In this document: positions 8,642 through 16,701 of the stretch, in pieces
Numbering within the stretch: position 1 is the first letter of the stretch
Layout: each line of letters opens with the position of its first letter
The notes under the pieces: model-generated
Databases searched by the model: none
Told to the model about the DNA's origin: nothing
Seen by the model: only the letters and a program-made list of their open reading frames with translations
From: Novipirellula sp052161655
GTDB taxonomy: Bacteria; Planctomycetota; Planctomycetia; Pirellulales; Pirellulaceae
Length of the DNA: 64,000 bases
NCBI RefSeq assembly: GCF_052161655.1
Contig: NZ_CP197418.1
Location: 7,998,001-8,062,000, forward strand
Direction of reading: 5' to 3'
Made by a program: the position numbers and the translations under genes

Positions 8642-11050
8642 CTATCTCCCATCCCAGCTGAAGGTATCGCCTTTGGCTAGTTTTGGCGTGCGACCTTCGC
8701 TGCCATATCGGACCTGCAACGGTTTTCCATTGAGCGAACGAATTGTTGCATTTGTCAGCTGGCCATCCTTCCACGCGATATCAACCTCAAAGCCATCGCG
8801 AGCCCGCAGGCCTTTTACGGAACCGCTGGGCCAGGCGTCAGGCAGCGCGGGTAATAAGTGAATTTCGTCATTTTGGCTTTGCAAAAGCATTTCCGCGATG
8901 CCGGCGGTGGCGCCGAAGTTGGCATCGATTTGGAACTTTTCACCGCCATTAAACAGGTTCGTTCCGAAGCGAGGCATCACATGGCTAGTCAACGCGGTCA
9001 GTGCCCGCTCTCCATCCCCCAGCCGCGCCCACAACGCGACTCGCCAGGCACCGGACCAACCGCCGGAGTACCCACGATGAATCATGGACGTCCGCACCGC
9101 ATCGAATAACTCTGGAGTGTCTCGCGGATTGATCTGGTTGCTGGGAAAAAGTCCATACATGTGCGACACATGGCTGTGCTGATCCTTGGGGTTGTCCCAG
9201 TCGACTGACCATTCCTGAAGCTGGCCATGTCGACCAATCTTCATCGGCGCCAGACGTGCTCGCGTATTCTTCAGCTGCGTCCGAAACTCGGAATCGATGT
9301 CAAGAATTTCAGAGGCCGCGATGCAGTTGGCGAACAGATCGTGGAGAATTTGAAGATCAATGGTGGGACCCGCGCACAGCGAGATTCCAGAACGGCCAAC
9401 GCTAAGACCGTCGTTGGTACCGCCGCCGTGGCTGTGCTCGGGTGACAGCGATGGCGATGTGATCAGGTCACCGTCTTCGTTCTCGACGAGGTAATCGATG
9501 AAGAATTCGGATGCGCCCTTCAGAATCGGGTAAGACTTCTGCAAGTGCCCGGTATCGCCGGTAAAACGGTAGTGTTCCCAAAGATGTTGGCAGAGCCACG
9601 CACCGCCCATTGGCCACATTCCCCACTGTGCACCGTCCACGGGAGCCGTACCACGCCACAGGTCCGTATTGTGATGGGCCATCCACCCACCGGCACGGTA
9701 GTGCGTTTTCGCAGTCGCCTTGCTTGGCGATTGCAGTTCGCTGACCATGCGAAGTAGGGGTTCGTGACATTCGCTCAGGTTGCCAACTTCCGCTACCCAA
9801 TAGTTCATTTCGGTATTGATGTTGATCGTGTACTTGCTCCCCCAAGGCGGATCGAGATCCTTGTTCCAGATTCCTTGCAAATTCAGAGGCTGGGTGCCTT
9901 CGCGCGAACCGGCGATCATCAGATAGCGGCCGTACTGAAAAACCAGTTCGGTCAAATGACGCTTAGTATCGTCGTTGGCCGAGCTACGAATCAGTTCATC
10001 CGTCGGCAGCGAAATTGCGTTATCCGCATCGAGGTCGATCGCAACTCGTCCGAACAATGATGAATAATCATCAACATGTCGCTGATAAAGTTGGTCGAAC
10101 GTTTTTCCTTCGATGTCAGAAAGATAGGCACCGACCTTTTCCAATGGATCGCCGCTGGTGTCCTGGAAATTGACGTAGCTCGTCGCGGCGGAGTAGCAGA
10201 TCGTGACAGTGTCGGCATCGCGGACCGAGATCTTTCCCTCTTGTGAAGTCACCGTTCCGCCTTCGGTCTGCACCTTCACTTGGGCGGCGAACTTCAATCC
10301 AGGACCATCCCAAGGGGCAATCAAACTTCTTGACCCGCTTGATTTGCTTGCACCCCGCGAGGCGACTTGGCCTGTCATGACCAGCGTATCGTTCTCGGGT
10401 GTTTGAGCCTGAAAGACATGAGGACTTTTCATGAACAGCTCGAACGTGATTTGCCCCGGTTGGTTGCACTCCAGCTGCATCACAATCGTTTCGTCAGGAT
10501 GCGAAGCAAAAACCTTTCGAGTGAAGCGTGCATCGCCGACCTGATAGCTAACGGTGCTGACAGCGTTGGCAAGATCCAATTCGCGCCGGTAGTTACTCGG
10601 TGATTCCTCGGATGAATCACTGTGGGGGAATTTCAGAAAGAGGTCACCCAATGGCTGATAGGCCGCCTGGTATTTCGGACGCCCCAACATCTTCTGCGCC
10701 GTCGCTTCGGCGTCGGCATACTTGCCCTGCTTTAGGAGCTTGCGAGCCGCAGCGAGATGCCCGTGAGCATCTGGGTTGTCGTAGCAGTGGGGGCCTCCGC
10801 TCCAGAGCGTATCTTCATTGAGTTGCAATCGTTCTCGATCAACGCCGCCGTAAACCATCGCTCCTAGACGTCCGTTGCCGATCGGCAAAGCTTCCGTCCA
10901 TTCCGACGCCGGCTGCCGATACCAAAGTTTCTGCTCACCCGGCGAGGCATCCGGCGAGTCTGCGTGAAGCGAAAGGGTTTGCAAGCTGAGGAGCAGGAAA
11001 CACAAACAGCTCCATGACGAGGGAAGACATTGCTTATTCGATCGTTTCAT
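8642..11050 (-). CDS. GH95 alpha-L-fucosidase (TEMNYW type), copy 1
   Basis: 802 residues with a signal peptide (WSCLCFLLLSLQTLSLHA). N-terminal beta-domain block EALPIGNGRLGAMVYGGVDR, then the (alpha/alpha)6 barrel. By comparison with Bifidobacterium AfcA (Asn421, Asn423, Glu566, Asp766; from memory) the catalytic set is complete: N410 and N412 in TININTEMNYW, E538 in SPSLSPEHSH, D709 in FQIDANFGATAG. GH95 enzymes are inverting exo-enzymes that remove terminal alpha-L-fucose or alpha-L-galactose. In its barrel motif (WGSKYTININTEMNYW) it groups with the copy at 26328-28784 and not with the other two copies. The residue after the catalytic Asp is Ala rather than the usual Gly. The start is supported by the signal peptide immediately after ATG 11050. 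Confidence 0.93.
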   Translation of the reverse strand: MKRSNKQCLPSSWSCLCFLLLSLQTLSLHADSPDASPGEQKLWYRQPASEWTEALPIGNGRLGAMVYGGVDRERLQLNEDTLWSGGPHCYDNPDAHGHLAAARKLLKQGKYADAEATAQKMLGRPKYQAAYQPLGDLFLKFPHSDSSEESPSNYRRELDLANAVSTVSYQVGDARFTRKVFASHPDETIVMQLECNQPGQITFELFMKSPHVFQAQTPENDTLVMTGQVASRGASKSSGSRSLIAPWDGPGLKFAAQVKVQTEGGTVTSQEGKISVRDADTVTICYSAATSYVNFQDTSGDPLEKVGAYLSDIEGKTFDQLYQRHVDDYSSLFGRVAIDLDADNAISLPTDELIRSSANDDTKRHLTELVFQYGRYLMIAGSREGTQPLNLQGIWNKDLDPPWGSKYTININTEMNYWVAEVGNLSECHEPLLRMVSELQSPSKATAKTHYRAGGWMAHHNTDLWRGTAPVDGAQWGMWPMGGAWLCQHLWEHYRFTGDTGHLQKSYPILKGASEFFIDYLVENEDGDLITSPSLSPEHSHGGGTNDGLSVGRSGISLCAGPTIDLQILHDLFANCIAASEILDIDSEFRTQLKNTRARLAPMKIGRHGQLQEWSVDWDNPKDQHSHVSHMYGLFPSNQINPRDTPELFDAVRTSMIHRGYSGGWSGAWRVALWARLGDGERALTALTSHVMPRFGTNLFNGGEKFQIDANFGATAGIAEMLLQSQNDEIHLLPALPDAWPSGSVKGLRARDGFEVDIAWKDGQLTNATIRSLNGKPLQVRYGSEGRTPKLAKGDTFSWDGR

Positions 11051-11084
11051 TGATTTGGTAACCGTCAGAACGAAATTTTAAGGC

Positions 11085-11159
11085 AGTGGATTTCGCCAGA
11101 AATCCTGAATCACAAGGAATAGAAAAACTGGACCGCGAGGACTTCTGGCGAAGTCCACT
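11085..11159. repeat. Pair of TGGC-loop hairpins in inverted orientation
   Basis: GGATTTC-GCCA-GAAATCC lies within 11085-11106 and GGACTTC-TGGC-GAAGTCC within 11138-11159. Each is a perfect small hairpin, and the two 22-base blocks are inverted copies of each other with two differences. Those differences sit at stem positions and compensate. They occupy the 175-base gap between two GH95 genes. Confidence 0.8.
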
Positions 11160-11225
11160 ACGTCCCAACTCGCAGTTCTAAATTTGAGAGCCCACTAGCG
11201 ATCTTCTTCATACATCAAAACTTTT

Positions 11226-13601
11226 TCATTTCACCGTGTAGACCTTTCCGGCGACAGTGCTTTCGTACGACTTCTGCTTCCCGTCCGGAGTTCGGACAAT
11301 CAGTGGTTTGCCCAGTAGCGACTTGATGTCCGCCTTGACGAGCTTCCCGTCCTTCCAGTCGATGTCAACTTCAAAGCCACCGCGTGCTCGCAGGCCCTTC
11401 ACGGAGCCTTGCTTCCAGACGGTCGGCAAAGCAGGCAAAAGGTGCACTTCGCCGTCATGGCTCTGCAAAAGCATTTCTGCGATCGCTGCCGTTCCGCCAA
11501 AGTTGCCGTCAATCTGGAACGGCGGATGAGTGTCGAAAAGATTGGTCAGCGTCATCTTGCCCAACAGATTGCCGAGCAACTTATGGGCGCGGTCGCCGTC
11601 ATGAAAACGGGCCCAGAAGTTCACCTTCCACGCCATGGACCAACCCTTGCCGCCATCCCCACGTGCTTCCAGGGATTTCCGGGCCGCTTCGTAAAACTCG
11701 GGTGTCGCGTTCTTCGTGATCTGCTTGCCCGGATGAAGCCCATACAAATGAGAGGTGTGGCGATGATGTGGATCTTTCTCCTTGTAGTCTTCAATCCACT
11801 CCTGCAAGCGACCCGTTTTTGAGCTGATCTGCAGCGGCTGCAGTTTGGCTAATGCCGTTTTAAGCTCATTGCGGAACTCTTTGTCAAAATTGCCCGTCGG
11901 GTCGATCGCCTGATTCGCTTCCAGCAGTCCAGTGAACAGGTCATGAATGATCTGCAGGTCCATCGTCGACGCGTAGGTGAACACCGACTCTGTTCCGTCC
12001 GCTTTGATGAACGCATTCTCGGGCGAGTGGGATGGATTGGTGACCAATCGACCAGCCGCCGGCGTTCCCGCAGGTGCCTCGACCAGAAAGTCAAGTATGA
12101 ATTCCGCGGCACCTTTCATCGTGGGATATGCCCGCTCGGTCAGGAACTCTTTATCCCCATTAAAGCGGTAGTGCTCCATCAGATCGCGGCTCGCCCAGGC
12201 TGCGCCCATCGGCCAAATGCCATGCACGCCATCCGCCGGTGCCGTCATCCCGAAAATGTCCGAGAGGTGATGCAGTGTCCATCCGTCCGCGCCATAGTGC
12301 ACCTTGGCAGTCTTCTCGCCAAAAGGAACAAGGCTCTCTACGTAATCAAAAAACGGCTGATGGCATTCAGACAGGTTGGTGGTCTGTGCCGGCCAGTAGT
12401 TCATTTGGAAGTTAATGTTGAAGTGATAATCACTGTTCCAAGCCGCGTTGTATTGCTGCGCCCATTTGCCCTGTAGGTTGGCTGGCAAATACCCGGGACG
12501 AGAACTGCTGATCAACAGATAACGTCCAAATTGAAAGTACAGCACTTCGAACTGAGGATCATGTTTCCCTTTCTTGATCGCTTGCAGTCGCTCGTCGGTT
12601 GGCTTGTTGACCGCATCGGTTGTCCCCAGGTCCAGTCGCACGCGATTGAACAGTTTCTGGTAGTCGGCGACATGCCCTGCACGCAAATCTTCGTATGACT
12701 TATCACCGATCGCTTGTAGATATTTCTCGCAGCGTGCGGTGGCATCACCAGAAATGTCCGTGGCAGTGTTGTAACTCGTCGCTCCCACTACCAGCAGCGT
12801 CACGTCGTCGGCACCCGATATCTTCAATACTCCGTCGGCGGAACTGACACTGCCGCTATTGACGATTGGACGGAGCTGCGTTTCGTAGTCAACGCCGAGT
12901 TTGCCACGCAGGATCAGACGGTTATCCGATGCGGATTGCTTGTACGCGTTGTCACGAGAAAATCGGGCCGTGAAGTTGATCTTTCCCGGCTGGCTCGCAC
13001 TGAGGTGGATGACGATGGCCTGGTCCGGTGAGCTCACAAACACTTCCCGCGTGTACTCGATCCCGTCCACTTTGTATTGAGTCCGGCTGATCGCCGTTGT
13101 CAGATCCAGGTCGCGTCGGTAACCCGCGACCTTATCCGTGTCGGCGAAGTCAAGGAACAGATCGCCCAGCGTCTGATAGGATTTGATTTTGTACGGGCTG
13201 CCCATCATCGTCTTTCCCGCCAGCCGAGTTGCCTCGGCGTTCTTGCCTTCGAAAAGCAGACGACGGACTTCCGGCAATGCCTTCAGCGCCTCGGGATTGT
13301 TGTAATCGGTGGGTACGCCATCCCAGACGGTCTCTTCGTTGAACTGGATCCGCTCGTTGTTCACCCCGCCGAAAACCATTGCGGCCAGCCGACCATTCCC
13401 AACTGGTAACGCCTCGGTTTCCCAATTGGTAGCCGGTTTGCGGTACCACAGCGTCAACGGCTCCGCGGGAGCAGCGGCCTCATCGGTATACGATTGGTCT
13501 GCCTTTGGATTGTTGCTTTCGTCGACGTCATGACGCGCTGCCAATGATGTTTCCCCGGCAATCAAGCCAAGCATCGCGACAGCTAATAAAACTCGATGCA
13601 T
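11226..13601 (-). CDS. GH95 alpha-L-fucosidase (NFQMNYW type), copy 2
   Basis: 791 residues with a signal peptide (MHRVLLAVAMLGLIAGETSL). The N-terminal block is EALPVGNGRLAAMVFGGVNN. The catalytic set expected for GH95 is present: N395 and N397 in YHFNINFQMNYW, E528 in TNPSHSPENAF, D698 in FQIDGNFGGTAAIAEM. The barrel motif has Phe-Gln (NINFQMNYW) where copy 1 has Thr-Glu, and the preceding segment is WNSDYH rather than WGSKYT, placing it with the copy at 23797-26220. Function should be exo-removal of alpha-L-fucosyl or alpha-L-galactosyl residues outside the cytoplasm. It lies 175 bases upstream of copy 1, separated from it by paired hairpins, so the two may share a transcript with differential stability. 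Confidence 0.93.
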   Translation of the reverse strand: MHRVLLAVAMLGLIAGETSLAARHDVDESNNPKADQSYTDEAAAPAEPLTLWYRKPATNWETEALPVGNGRLAAMVFGGVNNERIQFNEETVWDGVPTDYNNPEALKALPEVRRLLFEGKNAEATRLAGKTMMGSPYKIKSYQTLGDLFLDFADTDKVAGYRRDLDLTTAISRTQYKVDGIEYTREVFVSSPDQAIVIHLSASQPGKINFTARFSRDNAYKQSASDNRLILRGKLGVDYETQLRPIVNSGSVSSADGVLKISGADDVTLLVVGATSYNTATDISGDATARCEKYLQAIGDKSYEDLRAGHVADYQKLFNRVRLDLGTTDAVNKPTDERLQAIKKGKHDPQFEVLYFQFGRYLLISSSRPGYLPANLQGKWAQQYNAAWNSDYHFNINFQMNYWPAQTTNLSECHQPFFDYVESLVPFGEKTAKVHYGADGWTLHHLSDIFGMTAPADGVHGIWPMGAAWASRDLMEHYRFNGDKEFLTERAYPTMKGAAEFILDFLVEAPAGTPAAGRLVTNPSHSPENAFIKADGTESVFTYASTMDLQIIHDLFTGLLEANQAIDPTGNFDKEFRNELKTALAKLQPLQISSKTGRLQEWIEDYKEKDPHHRHTSHLYGLHPGKQITKNATPEFYEAARKSLEARGDGGKGWSMAWKVNFWARFHDGDRAHKLLGNLLGKMTLTNLFDTHPPFQIDGNFGGTAAIAEMLLQSHDGEVHLLPALPTVWKQGSVKGLRARGGFEVDIDWKDGKLVKADIKSLLGKPLIVRTPDGKQKSYESTVAGKVYTVK

Positions 13602-14013
13602 TCTGATTCCCTTGTTGGTGATATTTATTATTTCTGGCCCTTACGGTTTACGGCCGGTCGGAACCGGCCCTACTGGCTGGGCCGCAAAAACTTTGGGTAA
13701 TGACGTGATTTTTGGTTACGCAATTTTTTCGCCACCTCTCCACCAACTTCGTGAGACTGCTGTTTTAGTTAGCCGTTTTGGCGCTAGCCACGGTTTCGCC
13801 ACCATCGGACCGGGGCTAGCGCCCAAACGGCTAACTTAAGTTCGGTGATGTTGTACTACTTCAGCAGTCTCTTCGTCGGTGGAGAGGTAACTGCAGTATA
13901 GGCTGGAAGAAAAATCCACTCCTGATATCCGACGTCAACACCAAAGTTTTAGCAGTCCAGGCTAGCGCCTACGGCTCACGTTTTCAAACAGGTCCTAAGC
14001 AAATTCCACGACA
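13602..14013. other. 412-base intergenic region with repeats, no gene seen
   Basis: No reading frame here resembles a protein. It contains one copy (13652-13673) of the GGCCGGTAGGAACCGGCC-type repeat seen as a perfect inverted pair near 39.55 kb, with one base different. It also contains a large nested inverted repeat listed separately. Near 13965 the stretch GCTAGCGCCTACGGCTCAC looks like another dispersed element, but I see only one clear copy. Confidence 0.7.
13734..13888. repeat. Nested long inverted repeat (about 155 bases)
   Basis: Inner arms 13765-13789 and 13814-13838 are complementary at 23 of 25 positions around a 24-base loop. Outer arms 13734-13762 (ACCTCTCCACC...AGACTGCTG) and 13862-13888 (CAGCAGTCT...GGTGGAGAGGT) are also complementary, with a small internal bulge. 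A 23-base bulge separates the inner and outer arms on one side. It could fold into a very stable transcript hairpin, or be a small non-autonomous element. Confidence 0.8.
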
Positions 14014-15486
14014 CTAAAATCCGGCGGGACCCCACTCCGGAATGCCCTTTTCCTGCACCTGCTTTTCATAGCGGACGTGCAAAGGATGTTCTTTCAACTT
14101 TGGCAAACCTTCATTGACCATCAGCGGAAGAACCGATTGCCACCAACTGTCATAGGATTTTCGCAATTGACCAATCACCTCGGGGTGCGACGATGCCACA
14201 TCGGTCGTCTCTCCTGGATCGGCCGAAATGTCGTAGAGTTCTTGGTTGTTCACAAATCGCCATTGCTGCGTACGAACGGCACACTTTTCGAACTTCGCCG
14301 ATTCGGGATCTCCGTTCCAGCGGCCACAATGAACAAATAGTTTGCGATCGGCCCACTCGGCCTTTGGATTCTCAAGCAACGGGACGAGCGAACGTCCATC
14401 AAGCTCCTGCATCTTCACGGGCAGTTTCACACCGGCTAAATCGCAAAACGTTTTGTACAGATCGACATGAGCTGTCAACGCATCGACATCCACTCCGCCG
14501 CTCAAAACATCTTTCCAATACCAGAAAGCCGGCACATGCGTCCCGCCTTCATTGGGCGAGTTCTTGCCACCTCGCATGTTGAAGTTGAAATGTTTCACTC
14601 TGTTGCCGTTAAGTGTGCCGCTCAAATGGGTCGCACCGTTATCGGTCATGAAGATCACGAGTGTATTTTCGAGCGTATTCCATTCGTTAAGCGTTCGCAT
14701 CAACAGCCCGAAATTATCGTCGATGTTCTCAATCATTCCGTAGCGTCCGGCCGTTCCCTGGTCGTAGCCCAAATCAAGAAAACGCTTTTTATACTTCTCC
14801 GGCGCAATGGTCGGAGCATGCGGCGCATTCAAAGAGATGTAAGCAAAATAGGGTTCTTTAGCTTCGTTCTGTTGTTTGATCCAGCTGAGCGCCGACGCAA
14901 AAAACAAATCGGTGCAAAAGCCCTTGGTCTGCACGATAGTGTCGTTGTGCAACAACACATTGTCGAAATAGGTGTTTTGGCCATTGGGCGGAAAATCGCC
15001 AAGTGACACCTGACCAATTCCCCCTGCACCGTGCATCAGCACCTCATCAAACCCGCGGTTCTGCGGGAGATAGGCTTCTTCATCGCCGAGGTGCCACTTC
15101 CCGAAGAGCCCCGTTTGATAACCTGCACTCTGCAATGCCTGCGAAATCGTAAAGGAGTCCAACGCCATCCGTTCTCGCTGACGAATCGTATGCGTCACTC
15201 CATTTTTGAACGGCACTCGCCCGCTCATGATCGCAGAGCGAGTCGGGGCACAGGTCGGGCTGACCTGAAAATCGGTAAAGCGGAGCGACTGCTCATAAAA
15301 CCGATCGATCTCGGGTGTCTTCACCACCTCGTTCCCCATACAGGAAAGGTCACCCATGCCCTGATCGTCGGTCATCACCAGCACAATATTGGGGCGACTG
15401 CCTGCCAGCGGTGCGGCAATGACGAGGTCCGCACAAGCCAGTATCGCCAGCAACCCAGCTATCATCGTGGTCAAATTATTGTTCAT
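14014..15486 (-). CDS. Secreted S1-family sulfatase (C79-A-P-T-R)
   Basis: 490 residues; signal peptide at the N-terminus (TTMIAGLLAILACADLVIAA). PNIVLVMTDDQGMGDL gives the first metal site, C79-A-P-T-R83 the formylglycine motif, LFGKWHLGDE the Lys/His block, and FMTDNGATH the second metal motif. The Ala-Pro-Thr-Arg version differs from the commoner Ser-Pro-Ser-Arg but fits the C-x-P-S/T-x-R consensus of anaerobic-type and FGE maturation. Its C-terminal third is the closest match in the window to the sulfatase remnant at 5368-5754. It lies downstream of the propeller gene at 15593-16651, separated by 106 bases. It should be an exported sulfate-ester hydrolase acting on the same glycan as the neighbouring fucosidases. 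Confidence 0.93.
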   Translation of the reverse strand: MNNNLTTMIAGLLAILACADLVIAAPLAGSRPNIVLVMTDDQGMGDLSCMGNEVVKTPEIDRFYEQSLRFTDFQVSPTCAPTRSAIMSGRVPFKNGVTHTIRQRERMALDSFTISQALQSAGYQTGLFGKWHLGDEEAYLPQNRGFDEVLMHGAGGIGQVSLGDFPPNGQNTYFDNVLLHNDTIVQTKGFCTDLFFASALSWIKQQNEAKEPYFAYISLNAPHAPTIAPEKYKKRFLDLGYDQGTAGRYGMIENIDDNFGLLMRTLNEWNTLENTLVIFMTDNGATHLSGTLNGNRVKHFNFNMRGGKNSPNEGGTHVPAFWYWKDVLSGGVDVDALTAHVDLYKTFCDLAGVKLPVKMQELDGRSLVPLLENPKAEWADRKLFVHCGRWNGDPESAKFEKCAVRTQQWRFVNNQELYDISADPGETTDVASSHPEVIGQLRKSYDSWWQSVLPLMVNEGLPKLKEHPLHVRYEKQVQEKGIPEWGPAGF

Positions 15487-15592
15487 GCGACTTGCTTCGT
15501 TTTAGGTTTCGTTTCGCCGTTGGCCAGAGACGCTGCCGAGGAGACAACCGCGGGCAGAGCGTTCAAGTACGTTCGATTCGATCGAGTGCGAA

Positions 15593-16651
15593 TTATTCCT
15601 GCCGTTTTTTGATCCGAAATACATGCGAGCAACTTCCGTATCCGGGAGTCGTGTTGATTCCGGTTGCTACATACAGATACGCGGGTTGCCCATCGATCGC
15701 CAATACCTGCGCGCGTTCCAGATGGCCATCTCGCTTACCTCGAAACACGTTGGCCTGACTCAATGATTCCTTCCCGACATAGTGCTCCAAATCCTCATAA
15801 GCACGCGTGGTATCCTTCTTGTCAAAATAGAACCCGTCTTTCGATTTCCAGAGCAGTCCGCCACCACTGGAACCTTTCGAGCCGACGAAGTCACGACTGA
15901 GCAGATAGACCGAATCATCCATGCTAAACGCGTACGCATCTTCGAGCTGCATAGAGTCCGGGGTGACACGTTTTGGGTGATGCTTGTAAGGGCCTTCAAG
16001 CTTGTCCGATACCGCAACACCATAGATGTATTTGCCGCGTTTGGCATCCGGTGTGGGCTTGACCACGGACTTGTCGTACAGCAGATATTTCCCCTGGTGC
16101 TTCACCAGCGACGGATTGGAAACACCCAATTGGGCTGCGTAATTCCAGTCGGTAGCTTCGGAGGATTTTCGCAGGATCGTTCCGTCAGCCTCGGCACCGG
16201 CGGCCGGTTTCCAGTCGTCACTCAAATCGTCGGCGACATACATGATGATGCGCTGCGTTTTCAGCAAATTGTTTTCATTGACGATGAAACAGAGCACATA
16301 TTTCCCATCGATCTTTTTAATCGTCGGATTATGCGGCGAGTTGAAGGTGCCGTCCTGATCAGCCACCGCCACACGGACAAATTCAAAAGGCCCTTCCGGT
16401 TTGTCGCCCACGTAATGCGCAATCTCACAGTCTTTGAACCAACCGTTAAAATTCTTCTGCGTCGCCATCGGCCAGCGAGCGACATAAAGATGCACTTTCC
16501 CGTCAGGCCCGATCACTGGCGAGGAACCCCAAACATGCATGCCCTCGGTTTGTACGGCACGCCCGACATATTCAAATTCCAACTCACAGGGCTGCGCCAT
16601 GCAAACCGTCGAGACAACACACCCTAACAACGCCATGTACTTGATAAACAT
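15593..16651 (-). CDS. Secreted beta-propeller glycoside hydrolase-like protein (GH43/GH117-like), copy 1
   Basis: ATG 16651 is preceded by AGAGGG at good spacing, which decides this start over a longer frame. It gives 352 residues with a signal peptide (KYMALLGCVVSTVCMA). Repeated blade-like blocks are HVWGSSPVIGPDGKVHLYVA, NSPHNPTIKKIDGKYVLCFI and SNPSLVKHQGKYLLYDKSV, typical of five-bladed beta-propeller glycosidases in the GH32/43/62/117/130 range. I cannot name the family with confidence. It is a clear paralogue of the protein at 22653-23714, sharing VWGSSPVIGP and VARWP. It lies 50 bases downstream of the GH97 gene, so probably in the same operon. Substrate unknown; acting on alpha-linked sugars of the degraded glycan is inference. 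Confidence 0.7.
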   Translation of the reverse strand: MFIKYMALLGCVVSTVCMAQPCELEFEYVGRAVQTEGMHVWGSSPVIGPDGKVHLYVARWPMATQKNFNGWFKDCEIAHYVGDKPEGPFEFVRVAVADQDGTFNSPHNPTIKKIDGKYVLCFIVNENNLLKTQRIIMYVADDLSDDWKPAAGAEADGTILRKSSEATDWNYAAQLGVSNPSLVKHQGKYLLYDKSVVKPTPDAKRGKYIYGVAVSDKLEGPYKHHPKRVTPDSMQLEDAYAFSMDDSVYLLSRDFVGSKGSSGGGLLWKSKDGFYFDKKDTTRAYEDLEHYVGKESLSQANVFRGKRDGHLERAQVLAIDGQPAYLYVATGINTTPGYGSCSHVFRIKKRQE

Positions 16652-16701
16652 TTCATTCCCTCTAAGCCGATAGAAAAGTGGACTGCCGATGGTCGGCAAC
16701 G

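Noticed and set aside
15782..16627. A 281-residue plus-strand frame opposite the propeller gene
   Set aside because: Composition is arginine/phenylalanine-rich as expected from an antisense frame of a real gene, with no signal peptide or family motif. Other long plus-strand frames (e.g. 21094-22572, 57124-58248, 59421-60149) fail for the same reason.
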